Source: JOPF136 sp963773835
GTDB taxonomy: Bacteria > Acidobacteriota > Terriglobia > Acidiferrales > UBA7541
DNA: 64,000 nt
Assembly: GCA_963773835.1 (NCBI GenBank)
Contig: CAVZCQ010000002.1
Span: 1 to 64,000 of the forward strand
Direction of reading: 5' to 3'
The first letter of the stretch is position 1; each line of letters begins with the position of its first letter. Both the position numbers and the translations under genes were made by a program. The notes under the pieces were generated by a model that ran no database searches, was not told the DNA's origin, and was given only the letters and a program-made list of their open reading frames with translations. Shown here in pieces: positions 1 through 12,900 of the stretch.

Positions 1-3000
1 AGGGGCCGGGGGCGAAGAGATCGGCGGTGAGATCACCGTTGCCGCCCACGGTCAAGACCGTTCCAGTCGGCAGCACAGTCGCGGTGAAACTGGGCCCGTG
101 GCACGGCCATGTTGCCCGCAGGACTGAAAAGGCCGGACGCGGTATTATACACTTCGGCGCTCGAGTAGTTCGTGACGTTGAAGTCACCGCCTCCGGCAAT
201 GAAGACCTTGCCGTTGGGAAGCAGGACGGCGCTGTGCCCCGCGCGGGCCGTGGCCAGGCTCCCGGTCAACGTGAACGTGCCCGTGGCCGGATCGTAGAGC
301 TCCGCGCTGGCCAGGACCACTGTGTTGCCGCCAACAATTATGAAGCCACCCGCGATCAGCACTTTCCCGTTGGGCAGCAGCGTGGCAGTGGCGAAATCGC
401 GAGCGGTGCTCATGGATCCGGTGGCCGCAAATGTGCCGGAAGCCGGGTCATACAGCTCCGCGCTAGCGCTTCCGACGCCGCCGGCGATTAACACCTTCCC
501 GTTCGGCAGCAGCGTGGCGGTGTGCCGCCCTCGCGCCACGGTCATGCTGCCGGTCAGAGCCAAAGAGCCGCCGACCGGATCGGCAAACTGGGGCCGAGGC
601 CAAGGCTGTTGCGCTGGAGTTGAAGCCGCCCGCGATAAGGACCTTTCCGTTCGGCAGGAGTGTGGCCGTGTGCACGCGACGCGCTGAATTCATGCTGCCG
701 GTCGGGGTGAAGCTATCGAAGGCCGGGTCGTAGAGGTCGGCGCTCGACCACACATTGCCATTGAAGTCGCGGCCGCCGGCAACCAGCACCTTGCCGGTCG
801 GTAGCAGCGTGGCCGTATGGAACACGCGCTGGTTGCTCATCGTCCCGCCGCTGCTGGTGAAGCTGCCGGTTACCAGGTTGTAGAGTTCGGCGGAGGCGTA
901 GCTCGTGGTGATGATGCCATCATCTCCGCCGGCGATCAGAACCGCGCCGTTGGGCAGGACTGTAGCCGTCTGCCGGTTGCGGGAGACAACCGTGTGGCCC
1001 GTGGTGACGAAAACCGACTGATCGAACGGTGGCTGCTGCGGGAAGTACAGCTCGGTGCTGGCGACAATGGCCGAGCTACTGTTGGCCACGCCGCCAGCGT
1101 CGAGGACGCTTCCATCCGGTAGCAGGACTGCGGTATCGCCGCCCCGCGAAGTGCTCGGGCTTCCGGTTTGGACAAAGCCGCCGGATACAACGTTGTAGAG
1201 TTCTGCTGTTTGCGCAGACCCCTGGCTCACCAGGACCACACCGCTCGGCAGGAGAACTGCCGAATGGAACTGCCGGGCAGAAGCCATACTCCCGGTCACG
1301 CTGAACGAGCCACTGGCGGGGCTGTAGAGTTCCGCGCTGTTGAGCGTTCCGGCGCCGTCAACACCTCCAGCGACGAGCACATTCCCAGTGGGCAGGACGG
1401 TGGCCGTGAGGCCGCGCCGTGGCGTGCCCATGCTGCCGGTGGCCGCGAACGAGTTCGTCGCCGGGTCATAAAGCTCGGCGCTGCTCAGATAGGTGTTCGG
1501 ATCCGACTGCCCGCCGGCAATCAGAAGTTTGCCATCGGGCAGAAGCACGGCAGCGTGATTTGTTCGCGCCACGGTCATGTTGCCGGCGGCTGTGAATAGT
1601 CCCGTTGCCGGATCGTAAACCTGGGTTGATATTGTGCCTGTGGGGTAGGGCAGGCTGTTCGGGCCGGGATAGCCGCCGGTGATCAACACTTTGCCGTTGG
1701 GCAATGAGGTCGCCTTGGCATCCTGGCGAGCGACGGTCAGGCTCCCGGTAAGTGTGAATGTCCCCGTTGCCGGATCGTACAGTTCTGCGCTGGTGAGTTG
1801 TCCGCTGGTGCCGCGGCCTCCGGCGATCAGCACCTTTCCATTCGGCAGCAGCGTACGCCGGTGTGAGCGGCGCGCGCAGTATTCATCGAGCCCGTCGGAG
1901 CGAAGGTCCGCGTGAGCGGGTTGTACAATTCGGCGGACGTTGTCCCGGATGTGCTGGTACTGGGATCGCCTCCGGCGATCAGCACGAAGCCATTGGGCAG
2001 GACCGTCGCTGTGTAGTATCGCCGGGGCGTTGCCATGCTTCCGGAATTGCAGTATCCCTCGACGTTGAACTGATTATGTTGGACTCCGGGAGGACCATCA
2101 ATGGGCGTGAAGATGCGCCCGCGCCGGTGGCTTGCACGTTGTATGCCCAGCCGCCGTTGCTTATCGTCGCGTTCGTAAATGTAGCGATTCCGGGAAGGCG
2201 TCCGTCGTCGCTGTCAACGTGCCCTCTCCCGTCGCGCCGGGGCACGCGCTGGCGATCAGCGACAAGGTGACCATGACATCCGGCAGCGGACCTTGCGTGC
2301 TGTTCGTCACCAGGACTTGCGGCGGGGGCGATGCCTGCTCGTCCCGCCTTAACAGTGGTGTTCATGTTCACGAACGCGAGCGTCGTGGTGCCGGTGGTCA
2401 GAATATTGAACGCGTTGGATGTGGCCCCGGTAAAGTTGAACATCGAGGCGAGGAGCGTGTAGCCATTGCCTGCGGCGCTGATGCTCAAACTCGGGAAGGT
2501 AGCGATCCCCGCGAGATTCGAACTGCCGTCGCGCCTGTGAGCGTCCCTCCGCCGGGATTGGCTCGATGGCGAGTGTGACGCTCAGCCCAGTGATGCCGCG
2601 TCCCATGCCATCGGCAGCACGCACTTCGACGCCTGGCGAAAGAGTCTGTCCAGCCACCGCGTTGCTGGCTGCACCAGGAAGCTGAGGCTCGCCCCCGCGG
2701 GCGCGACGTCAAATGCCGTCGAGGTTGCCCCCGTGAACCCGCTCGCCGAAGCCACCAGCGTATAACCGAAGCCGGGAGCACTGACGCTCAGGCCTGAGAA
2801 TGTGGCGATGCCGCCCGCCCCGCTCATTGCGCTTCCGCCGGAGAGCGTCGCTCCACCGGAATTATTGCCGAGCGCGAGCGTGACCATCTGGCCCACTACC
2901 GGGCCACCCGAGTTTGCACCAGCACCTGCACCGCCGGAGACATGGTCATGCCGGCCACAGTCGACGTGGGCTGCACTGAAAGCTCAAACCGGCGCCCGGC

Positions 3001-3945
3001 GTGTTGTTCACGGTGAGGAACAGCGGTTGCACCGCAGTCATAGGCGGAGTGCCGAATCGGTGACTGCACGGTAAATCCGTACGGGCCAGGCGTGGTCGGC
3101 ATGCCGCTGATCACACCTGCGCCGCTCAGCGAGAGCATGGGCGGGAGCATGCCCGATGCCATACTCCAAGTGAGCGAACCGGTGCCTCCGGTCGCCTCCA
3201 GGGTGGCGTTGTACGCCGGCTTACATTTCCGTCCGCCAAAGCCATCGTGCTGACCTTCAGCGGAATCCCCGCGAACGCGTAATACAATCCGCGAACCCGG
3301 TTATGACACCCGGGGACTGTGGCCTCCGGCGATCAACACATCCCCGTAGCCAGGAGTTCGCGATCTGGCCGGTGTGGATTTAACCGGCCTGCCGGTCAGC
3401 GCAAAGGTGCCGGCAGAGGGATCGTGAAGTTCCGCGTGTTGATCAAGCACCGCCGACGATCAGGACAGTTCCGTTGGGGAGCAGCGTCGCCGAGTGGTCC
3501 GTCCGGCCAGCGCTCATGCTGCCCGTGGGAGGAAAGTCTTCGACGGTGGATGTAGAGTTCCGCCGTGCTCAAACTGGCGCCGGAAAGATTCACTGCCCCG
3601 CCGGTGATCAACACCTGGCCTTTGGGCAGAAGGGTGGCCCGGGCGTTATCGCGTGGCGTGGCCATGCTGCCCATGGTGGGAGTGAACATGCCGGTCGCCG
3701 GGTCGTAGATCTCAGCGGTGGCATAACTATGCGTGGAGCTATCCGAGCCGCCGGCGATCAGAACCGTGCCGTTCGGCAGCAGCGTGGAGGTGTGATTGAA
3801 ACGCGGACACTCATGCTGCCGGTCGCGGTGAAGGTGCGGGCCACCGGGTCATACAGTTCGGCCGTGTTACCCCCGCCGAATCCGCCGGTGATCAGCACCT
3901 TTCCATTGGCCAACAGCGTGGCCCGATGGCCTTGCCGGGCGGAGG
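1..3945 (-). pseudogene. 3' continuation of the giant Kelch/Ig-like mosaic protein, broken by many frameshifts
   Basis: On the minus strand this stretch keeps coding for the modules of the intact gene upstream, but in constantly changing frames. Kelch modules lie at about 3945-3240, an Ig-like (He_PIG type) domain at about 3240-2950, Big-type domains at about 2900-2060, and Kelch modules again from about 2040 to 1. Read-through segments include 3396-3689, 2896-3162, 2582-2896, 2349-2657, 1979-2488, 1827-2036, 463-1833 and 33-563. At several junctions (near 95, 585, 1855, 2230-2340, 3805 and 3955) the Kelch or Ig consensus resumes at once in another frame, so single indels explain them. The coding sense is otherwise well kept. 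This means either very recent decay after a first frameshift or indel errors in the assembly; the sequence alone cannot separate these. The C-terminus lies beyond position 1. Confidence 0.8.
463..1833 (-). pseudogene. Longest uninterrupted Kelch fragment of the broken 3' region
   Basis: This open segment of about 456 codons consists of Kelch-type repeats of about 55 residues. Each has a GSM..AR..H(T/S)AT.LPNGKVLIAGG strand pair followed by SAELYDPATGTF. There is no start signal of its own: the apparent first Met is internal to a LIAGG strand, and the frame is entered by a shift near 1855. It is left near 585, where the same repeat continues in the frame of 33-563. It is therefore a fragment of one long secreted propeller protein, not an independent gene. 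Kelch repeats form beta-propellers used for binding; the ligand cannot be inferred. Confidence 0.75.
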
Positions 3946-6900
3946 TCATGCTGGCGGTGGAGTGAATGCTCCCGAGGCCGGATCGTAGAGCTTGGCGCTG
4001 GAAAGCGGCGAGGCCCCGGCGCCGCCCGCAATCAGGACCAAACCGTTGGGCAACAATGTCGAAGTGTGCAGGTAGCGCGCGACGTTCAGATTGCCCGTGC
4101 CGCTGAATGCGCGGCTGGTTGGATCGTAGAGTTCCGCGGAGTTCAGTACCACGGGGCCGGGCACGATCGCTCCGCCCGTCACCAGGATCTTTCCACTGGG
4201 CAGCAGAGTGGATCTTGCGTCCCAGCGCGGCGCTGCCATCCCTCCCGTGCCGCAGAAGCCGATGAGATCGAACGGGCTGGACCCGACGGCGGTGCCGCGG
4301 AAGGTGGAAGCCAGCAGGGTGAACCCCGGGCCGCCGCCGCGAACCCTCATGTTCGTGACTGTGGCGATGCCGTTCGCACCCGTCGTGCCATTCCCCGTGA
4401 GAGTGTTGTTGACCCCGGCGCACGCGTTCGTTCCCACGGTGAGCGTGATGGGAATGTAAGGCAGCGGCGCACCGTTCCCGTCCACTGCCTGCACCTGAAT
4501 CGCCGGCAAAAACACGGGTAACGCCGTCCCGGTCCCCGGCTGCGGCGCAAACGACAGGATGGGCGTCGGCGGCACCACGTCGAAAGAATTCGAAATCGCG
4601 CCAGGGAAGTTCGGCGTCGAGGCCAACAGCGAATAACCCGGGCCGATGTTGTTGATGCTCAGGCCGGGAAAGACGGCAATACCGCTCGGGCCGGTGACAG
4701 CAGAGGCGGTGCCGGACAACGTCCCGCCCCTCGGGTTGTTTTCGATGGCCAGCGTCACCACTGCGCCGCTCACCGGACCGCTGGTGGTCTGGACGGAAAC
4801 TGCCACGTTCGGGGTGATCGGCAAACCCGCCTGCGCCGTGGTCGGCTGCACCACAAAGTTCAGGTTTGCCCCTGGGCCTGCGGCTGGGCTCCAGATTCGG
4901 ATGCTGAAGCTCGCTGTATCCGTCTCGACCGGCGGGCCGGGGTCAGTGGCCGTGAGCGAGAAGGTAAAGAGGCCGGCCGCCGTGGGTGTGCCGCTGATCG
5001 TGGGATTCTGCCCGTTAACGAGCGACAGCCCATTCGGCAGGGCGCCGGAACTGACGCTCAAGGTGACGTTGCCGGTGCCACCGGAGCCGTTGATGGCGGC
5101 ACTGTACGGCTGGGAAACGACCCCGTCCGGCAAAGACACGGTGCTGGCTTCTAGCGAAGTGACGTAATACTCCGCAGTGGCCGTGATGTTGCCCGGTCCG
5201 TCCGCGCCGCCGCTTACAAGGAGTTGGCCATTGTTGAGTTGTGCCGCAGCAGCAAAGACGCGGGCATCCTTCATGCTGGCCGTGGGCAGGAAGATGCCCT
5301 TGTCCGGATCAAAAATATCCGCTAAGGGGTTGCGCACACCGCCGCCACCACCGCCTGCGATGAGCACCTTCCCTTTCGGCAGCAGCCCAGCCACGCCGCC
5401 GTAATGGGAGGCGGTCGTCGTGCCAGCCTGTGTGAAGGTACGCAATCCGGGATTGTATACGTCCGCGGTCAGGTTGACGTTGGTCCCGTTGTGGCCACTG
5501 TCGATCAGCACCTGGCCGCTGCTGAGTAGCGTGGCCGTGGGGTAGTAGCGGTTCGCCGTCATGCTCCCAGTGGCCGTGAACGAGTCGCTGCCTGGGTTAT
5601 AGATTTCGGCGCTGGACGTATAACCGTTGGTGCCGAAACCGCCCGCAATCAGGACGGTCCCATCGAGCAGCAGGACTGCGCGGTGACCGCTGCGATTGCC
5701 GTCCACCATCGTTCCTGCGGAGGCGGTGAATGTCCCCGAGGACGGGTCATAGAGCTCTGCATTGGCCGCAATTGGTGCCGTAAAGCTCGCGCCTGCGGCA
5801 ATCAACACCTTTCCATTAGGCAGAAGCGTGGCAGTCTGTTCGGCGCGGTCCACGGTCATCATGCCGGTCAGAGTAAAGGTGCCTGCAGCCGGGTCATAGA
5901 GTTCCGCACTGAACAAAGGACTGCCGGTGGCATCGTAGCCGCCCGCGATGAGCACCTTTCCGTTTGGAAGCAACGTGGCGGTGTGGGAGTCCCTGGCCTG
6001 CTTCATGCTCTCGGTGGCCGTAAAGGTGCCCGTGGCCGGGTCGTAGAGTTCCGCAGAGGCAATGGCAAAACCCGTGGCGTTGTCATCTCCACCCGCGACC
6101 AGAACCTTGCCGTTGGGAAGCACCGTCATGGTGTGGGCATACCGAGTCGAGGTCATGCTGCCCGTGGTGCAGAAACCAATGACGTTGAACGGATTGGATG
6201 TGGCAGGAGGAACGCCTGGCGTGGTTGCGACAGCCGTGAAGCCCAAGCCTCCTGCGTGATCAATGAGGACGCCTGAGAACACGGCGAGACCGTTCGCTCC
6301 TGTGATGCCCATGGGATTATTCATGCCCATGCCAACCGATCCGGGACACGGGTTGGTACCGGCCGACAGCGTTACCGTGGCTCCAGCCAACGCTGCACCC
6401 GTGGCGTCGAGCGCCAGGACCTGTAGAGCCGGCATGAAGGGCTGTCCCGCTGTGACGTTGCTCGGCTGAACCACCCAGAACAGCGCTCCCGTGGCCGAGA
6501 CCACGTTGAAGGCGGAAGAAGTCGTTCCGACAAAACTCGGCGCCGTGGCCACCAGCGTGTAACCCAAGCCCAGATTGCTGACGCTCAGGCCGGGGAACGT
6601 TGCGATGCCCGAGAGATTGCTCGCCGCCATCGCTCCGGCAAGCGTGGCGCCACCCGGGTTGGTTGCGAATAGCAGGGTCACAGAAACATTGGCGATGGGC
6701 ACATTCGAGGCGTCAGAAACGAGCACCTGGACGGCAGGCGTGATCGGCTGTCCCGCCACCGCGTTGCTCGGCTGCACCTGAAAGGTGAGGCTCGCGACGA
6801 CCGCTCCCGTGCCGGCGAGCGAAATGACCTGCGATCCCGAGCCCGCGTTGTCCATGATGGTCAGGCTGCCAGCGCGCACGCCCACCCCCGCGGGCGCGGA

Positions 6901-9900
6901 TATCACGGAGATGGTGCAATTCGCCCCCGGCGCCAGCATGCCCGGGCAATTGTTCGTCTGCGTAAAGTCGCCGGAGGCGGTGACATTGGAGATGGTCATC
7001 GCGCCGTTCCCAGCGTTGGTAAACGTGACCGGCTGCGCCGCGCTCATTGCGCCCACGGCCGTAGGCGGGAACGCCAGGCTGGTCGGCGCCGGGCTGGCTG
7101 AAGGCGCCAGTTGCACCTGGCGGACCCGACTGCCGAAGTCCGAGAAGTAGAGGCCGCCTGAGGAATCGAAGGCCAGATAAGCAGGGGCCATTGCTGCGAG
7201 CAGCGCATCCCCGCCGTCGCCGCTCAAGCTTGTGAGTGCGTTGAAGTTGCCGGAAACGGTTGTGATGATGCCGTTCGATGCCGAAACACGACGGATAACT
7301 CCGTTTCCATCGGCGATGAAGAGGTTGCCGAAAGAATCCAACGCCACGGAGTAGGGAGAGCCCAAAGCCGCTGAAGTTGCAGGCCCGCCGTCGCCGCTAT
7401 AGCCGAATCCAAGGGCGAAGTTACCGGCCACCGTGGAGATAAAGTGCTGGGTTGCGTCCACCTTGCGGACCACATTGTTTCCGTCGTCGGCAATGTAGAG
7501 GCTTCCCGCACTGTCCAGGGCCAGCCCCCCGAAGTTAATTCTGAGGCTGGCGCTGGTCGCGGGGCCGCCGTCTCCACCGTATCCAGGGGTCCCGTTGCCG
7601 GCATACGGGCTTGCAGCTCCGGTCGAAGGGTCAACGCGAAATACGATTTCTGTGCATCCGTCGGCCACGAACAGGAATCCCGATGCGTCGGCGACCAAGG
7701 TCTCTGGACACTGGACCGTGGCAGGAAGAGCAAGTGGGCTGATGGCGTGGGTCGAGGCATTGACCTTCAAGACGGCGCCATTATCAATTATGTAGAGGTT
7801 TCCTGCGGGATCGAACGCAACATCAAGGGGGCCAGCCAAGCCCGAGCTCGCTGCCGGGCCGCTCGGGACGCTGAAAACGGGGAACCCGAGGCCAGCGACG
7901 GTAGTGATTGTCTTGGATCCCCCATCCACCCTTCGGACGCGCGCGCTCTCAACCTCAGCGATGAAGAGATTTCCTCCGCCGTCGAACGCAATGCCCGTGG
8001 GGGGGACGAAAAATGAGAGAAGCGCGCTGGTTGCCGGACCGCCGTCGCCGCCGGTTCCGCCGCCCGCAATGGTGTTAATAAAGTGTGTGCCGGCATCCAC
8101 CTTGCGGATTCGGTTGTTGTTTCCGTCGGCGATATAGACGTTTCCTGCCGGGTCAGCGAGCGCCGCCCAAGCGAGGTTCAGAAGGGCGCTCGTGGCCGGG
8201 CCGCCATCGCCGCTGAATCCCGTTGTCCCGTTTCCGGCCACAGTGGTGATGGCATGAGTGACGCCATCCACGCGGAGAACCCGAGTCAGGTCTCCGATGT
8301 AAAGATTTCCAAAAGTATCGAAACTTAGCCCTTTGGGGCCAGTAAGTCCCGATTCTGCGGTGGTGATCATGTGGGTGACAGCGTCCACGCGGCGGACCCG
8401 GCTACCCTCGGCAATGAACAAATTTCCGGCCGCGTCCACAGCGACCCCGCTGGGATTGCTCAGCCGCGCGCTGGTGGCGGGTCCGCCATCCCCTAGTGGT
8501 CCCGAGTTAGTGCCATTACCGGCATACGTGGTAATGACCTGGGTGGAGGCATCCACCCGGCGAACCACGTTGTTAAACGTGTCAGCGATGAACACGTTTC
8601 CAGTCCCATCTACGGCCACGCCGCGAACAAAATTGAGCGTGGCTTTGGTCGCCGGGCCACCGTCACCCGTGTAACTGCCGATGCCGGTGCCGGTTCCCGC
8701 AATCGTGGTGATGATTCCCGTAGCCGCATCTATGCGGCGGATGGTGAAGTTGCTGTGGTCAGCAAGGAAGAGATTTCCCTGGCCATCCAAAGCAATTCCC
8801 TCGACCTCGCCAATGGTGGCAGAGGTGGCCGGACCGCCGTCACCGCTGTAGCCAGTCTGCCCATTGCCCGCAAAGACCGTCACGTTACCGCCCGTGTCCA
8901 TTTTCAGGATTACGTTTTGCTGATACGAGGGGAAGTAAAGGTTTCCAGCCGAGTCCCGCGCGATCCCCAGCGCTTCCGTGATCAGAGTCGAAAGCGCCGG
9001 GCCTCCCAGTGGGCCGCCCCCGGCGTAGGTAGAGATGGTGTCCAGACCGAAACCAGTGGCGGGAGTATTCCCCGGGCCGGAGAAAAACACGATTTGCGTG
9101 CCGGGATTGGCGTTGTCCGTGATGGTGGCCTGCGCGGAGCGCCGGCCAACCGCGCTGGGCGTAAACGTGATCGTGATCGTGCACGTCGCACCCGCCGCCA
9201 CGGTTCCGCAATTGTCCGACTCGCTGAAATCGCCCGTGTTCGCGCCGCCGAGAACGATGCCCGTTACCGTCAGCGGCACGCCGCCGGTGTTGGTGAGCGT
9301 CACGGGCTGCCCCGGGCTCGACGAGCCCACCGCCTGGCTGGCAAACGTGATCGTGGTGGTGGACAACGCAACCTGCGGCTGGCCGCCCGTTCCCATCAAT
9401 TGAATGATCTGCGGGCTGCCCGGAGCATCGTCGGTAATGGTGATCTGCCCGGTGACCGTGCCCGCAAACAGCGGCGTATACGTAATGCTGAGGACGCAAT
9501 TTACGCCTACACCGAGAGTGCTGGCGCCGGTGGGGCAGGTGGTAGCCGGGCCGAGCCCAAATCCGCTGCCCGCGATCGTGATGCTCGCCAGGTGCAGCAG
9601 CGCTCCGCCCGTGTTGGTCACGGTTACCATTTGCGTCGGCGCCGCCACTCCAACGGGTTGCACCGTAAACGTCAGCGGGCCAGAGGGCGCGAGCTGAACC
9701 AGCGGCGCGCCGGGGGCAATGTTAAAACTCGCCGAGGTTGCGCCAGTGAAGTTCGGCGCCGACGCCATGAGCGTGTATCCCTGCCCCATATTGCTGACAC
9801 TCAGGCTCGCGAACGTCGCAATTCCGGAGCCGTCGGTGATGGCGCTGGCGCCGGAAAGCGCAGACCCGCCTGGATTCGCCCCGAACACGAGAGTCACCGT

Positions 9901-12900
9901 TACTCCGGCGATGGGCAGGCCATTGCCGTCGGAAGCGCGAACCGCAACGGCAGGGGAAATCGCCTGGCCCGTCAGGCCGTTGCTCGGCTGCACCAGGAAG
10001 GCGAGCGTGGCGCCCGCCGGCAGCACATTGAATGCATTCGAGGTCGTGCCCGCAAATCCGGTCGCCGAGGCCACCAGCGTGAAGCCCGTTCCGAACGTGC
10101 TCACGCTCAGATTGTCAAAAGTGGCCAGCCCGCCTACGCCGCTCACCGCAATCGCGCCGGAAAGCGTCGCGCCCACCGGGTTGTTGCCGAGCGCCAAGGT
10201 CACCGTCTGGCCCACCACCGGCCCGCCGCTGTTCTGAACCTTCACCTGGGGCGGAGGCACCATTACTTGTCCCGCTACCACGGCTACCGGCTGCACCTGG
10301 ACAGTCAGAGTGGCCGACGTATTCAGTATCTGGATGCTGAGCGGCTGGTAGGCAGTTTGCGGCGGCGTGCCGCTATCGGTGGCCTGCACCATGAAATTAA
10401 ATGTGCCCGCGGCCGTGGGAGTGCCACTGATCACTCCCCCTGCGCTCAACATCAGCCCCGGGGGCAAGGTGCCGCCCGAACGGCTCCAAGTAACAGCGCC
10501 GGTGCCGCCAGTAGTGTTCAACGTGGTCGAGTAGACCTGTGCGAGGTCGCCCGCAGGCAGTTCCAGCGTGCTGACCTTTAGCGGTGGGCCCGCAAAGGCG
10601 AGATACAGCTCCGCGCTGGAAAGCGCGCTCCCGTTGAAGCCGCCCGCAATCAGCACTGTACCGTTGCCCAACATGCTGGCCGCAGCGTTCATGCGGCCAG
10701 TGTTCATGCTCGCTGTAGAGGAGAAGATTCCTGCCACCGGGTCGTAGAGTTCGGCAGCCGAGAAGAAAACTGGCTGCCCCACCAGTCCGCCTCCCGCCAC
10801 AATCACCTTCCCGTTCGGCAACAGCGTTGCCGTGCGGTTGCCAGCCGCTGTCGTCATGCTCCCTGTGAATTGCCACGCTCCGGTGGAGGGATCGTAGATT
10901 TCCGCGCTCGAGAGGTCGGATCCCTGCAGGGTCGTGCCGTAGCCGCCGGCCACCAGTACTTTGCCGCTGCCCAGGAGAGTCAGGGTGAAGCTATAGCGGG
11001 CTACGTTCATGCTCCCGGTGACGCTGAAAGTGCCCGTCGTTGGGTCGTAAAGTTCAGCGCCGGATAGGAAATTGATGCCGGGACCTCCGGGGAAGCCTCC
11101 CGTCATGAGTACACGGCCGTTGGGGAGTAGCGTGGCGCCCGCTCCCCAGCGAGCGCTCAACATGCTCCCTGTCGCTGTGAAAGTACCTGCACTGGGGTCA
11201 TAAAGCTCTGTGCTGGCGGTGGCCGTCGCGCTGGCCGGACTGCCACCAGCAATCAGCACCTTGCCGCTCGGAAGCAGGGTAGCCGTGTGCAGTTGACGGG
11301 GCATGGTCATGCTTCCGGTGAGAGAGAACACGCCCGTCCCAGGGTTGTAGATCTCAGCGCTGGCCAGGTACGTTCCGCCCGTGTTCGACCCTCCGGCAAT
11401 AAGTACTCTGCCGTCGTTCAGCACAGTGGCCGTTGCGCCGTTGCGTGGCGTGGTCATGCTGCCCGTGGTAGTGAATATCCCTGTGCCAGGGTCGTATAAC
11501 TCAGCATCGGCCGTCGCACCTGCGTTATCGGTGCCCCCTGCGATCAACACCTGGCCGTTGGCTAGCAGGGCGGTTACAGCACCGGAATGGGCGAAAGCCA
11601 GGCTGCCGGTGGGACAGAATCCGATGACCGTGAACGGATTGGAAGTCACTGGCGTCGCGCCCGCCGCTGAAGCTACCAGCGTGTAGCCCGCCCCGCCGGC
11701 CGTTTCCGCCAAGTTGGGGAAGGCAGCGTTGCCGGTGGGCCCGGTCATCACAGTCGTTGTTCCGGTGAGCGTCCCGGCGCAGGGATTCGTCCCCAGCGCC
11801 ATGGTCACATTCACTCCGGTGATCGCCCCTCCGGAATTGTCCTGCACCTGGACCTGCACAATCGGAGTGATCGGTTGCCCGCCGGTGGAGAGCCCTGGCT
11901 GCACAGTGAACGAAAGATTGACGCCCACAGGAGTGATATTGAACGCGCTGGACGTCGCCCCGGAGAACCCGGTAGCCGACGCCGCAAGTGTGTAGCCCGT
12001 GCCCACCTTGTTCACGCTCAGGCTGGGGAAGGAGGCGATGCCGCTGGCGTTCGTCGTGGCCATTCCGCCGCTCAATGTCGCGCCGCTGGGATTCGCCTGG
12101 AAGGCCAGCGTCACATTCACGGCAGGCAGAACCGCGCCGTGAGAATCCTTGGCAACGACGGTAACCGTGGGTGTAATCGGTTGGCCTGTCGGAGTGGTCG
12201 AGGGCTGCTGACCGAAGGTTAGCGTCGAGGAATTGGCCGCTTGGATGACAATCGCAAACGCATTGCTCACCACTTGCGGTGGGGCATTCGTATCCTGCAC
12301 CGCAACCGTAAATGGGAATGTTCCTGCTGTGGTGGGTGTGCCGCTGATGGCCCCGGTGCTGCTGTTCAGGCTCAGCCCTCCAGGCAGCGCGCCGGATGTC
12401 ACCGACCAGGTCAGCGTGCCGAACCCCCCGCTGGTTTGCACCGCGGCGTTATAGGGCTGGCCAACTTGTCCTGAAGGCAGCGCCGTCGTGATCATCATCA
12501 ATGGATTCACCACCAACAGGCTGAGCGGCTGGGTAGCCGAATCAATCGGTGTGGCGGAATCCTGAACCTGAACGATGAAGTTGTAGAGTCCCAAGGAGGC
12601 CGGAATCCCAGAAATAACGCCGCTGCTGGGCGTGAGCATCAGGCCGGGGGGCAATCCGCCGCCGGAGATGGACCACGTCTGGGCGCCGTATCCTCCGTTC
12701 GCATGCAGTACGGACTGGTAACTCGAGCCCAGGACCGCGTTCAGCAGGAAGGTGGTGCTGATGGTGATCGGCCCACCGGCCGTCGGCGGCTGCGTGACGC
12801 CATTCGCGGCATCTACCGTGTTTACGGCTTGCGAAGCGACTTGGGGCTTTACCGCCTTGGCAGGCTGGTAGCTCACCACGCCGGGAGCCGGGGGATTGGG

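Noticed and set aside
8755..10581. 608-codon open frame on the plus strand
   Set aside because: Shadow of the Ig/HYDIN/NHL region of the giant gene; composition is Arg-rich and there is no family signal.
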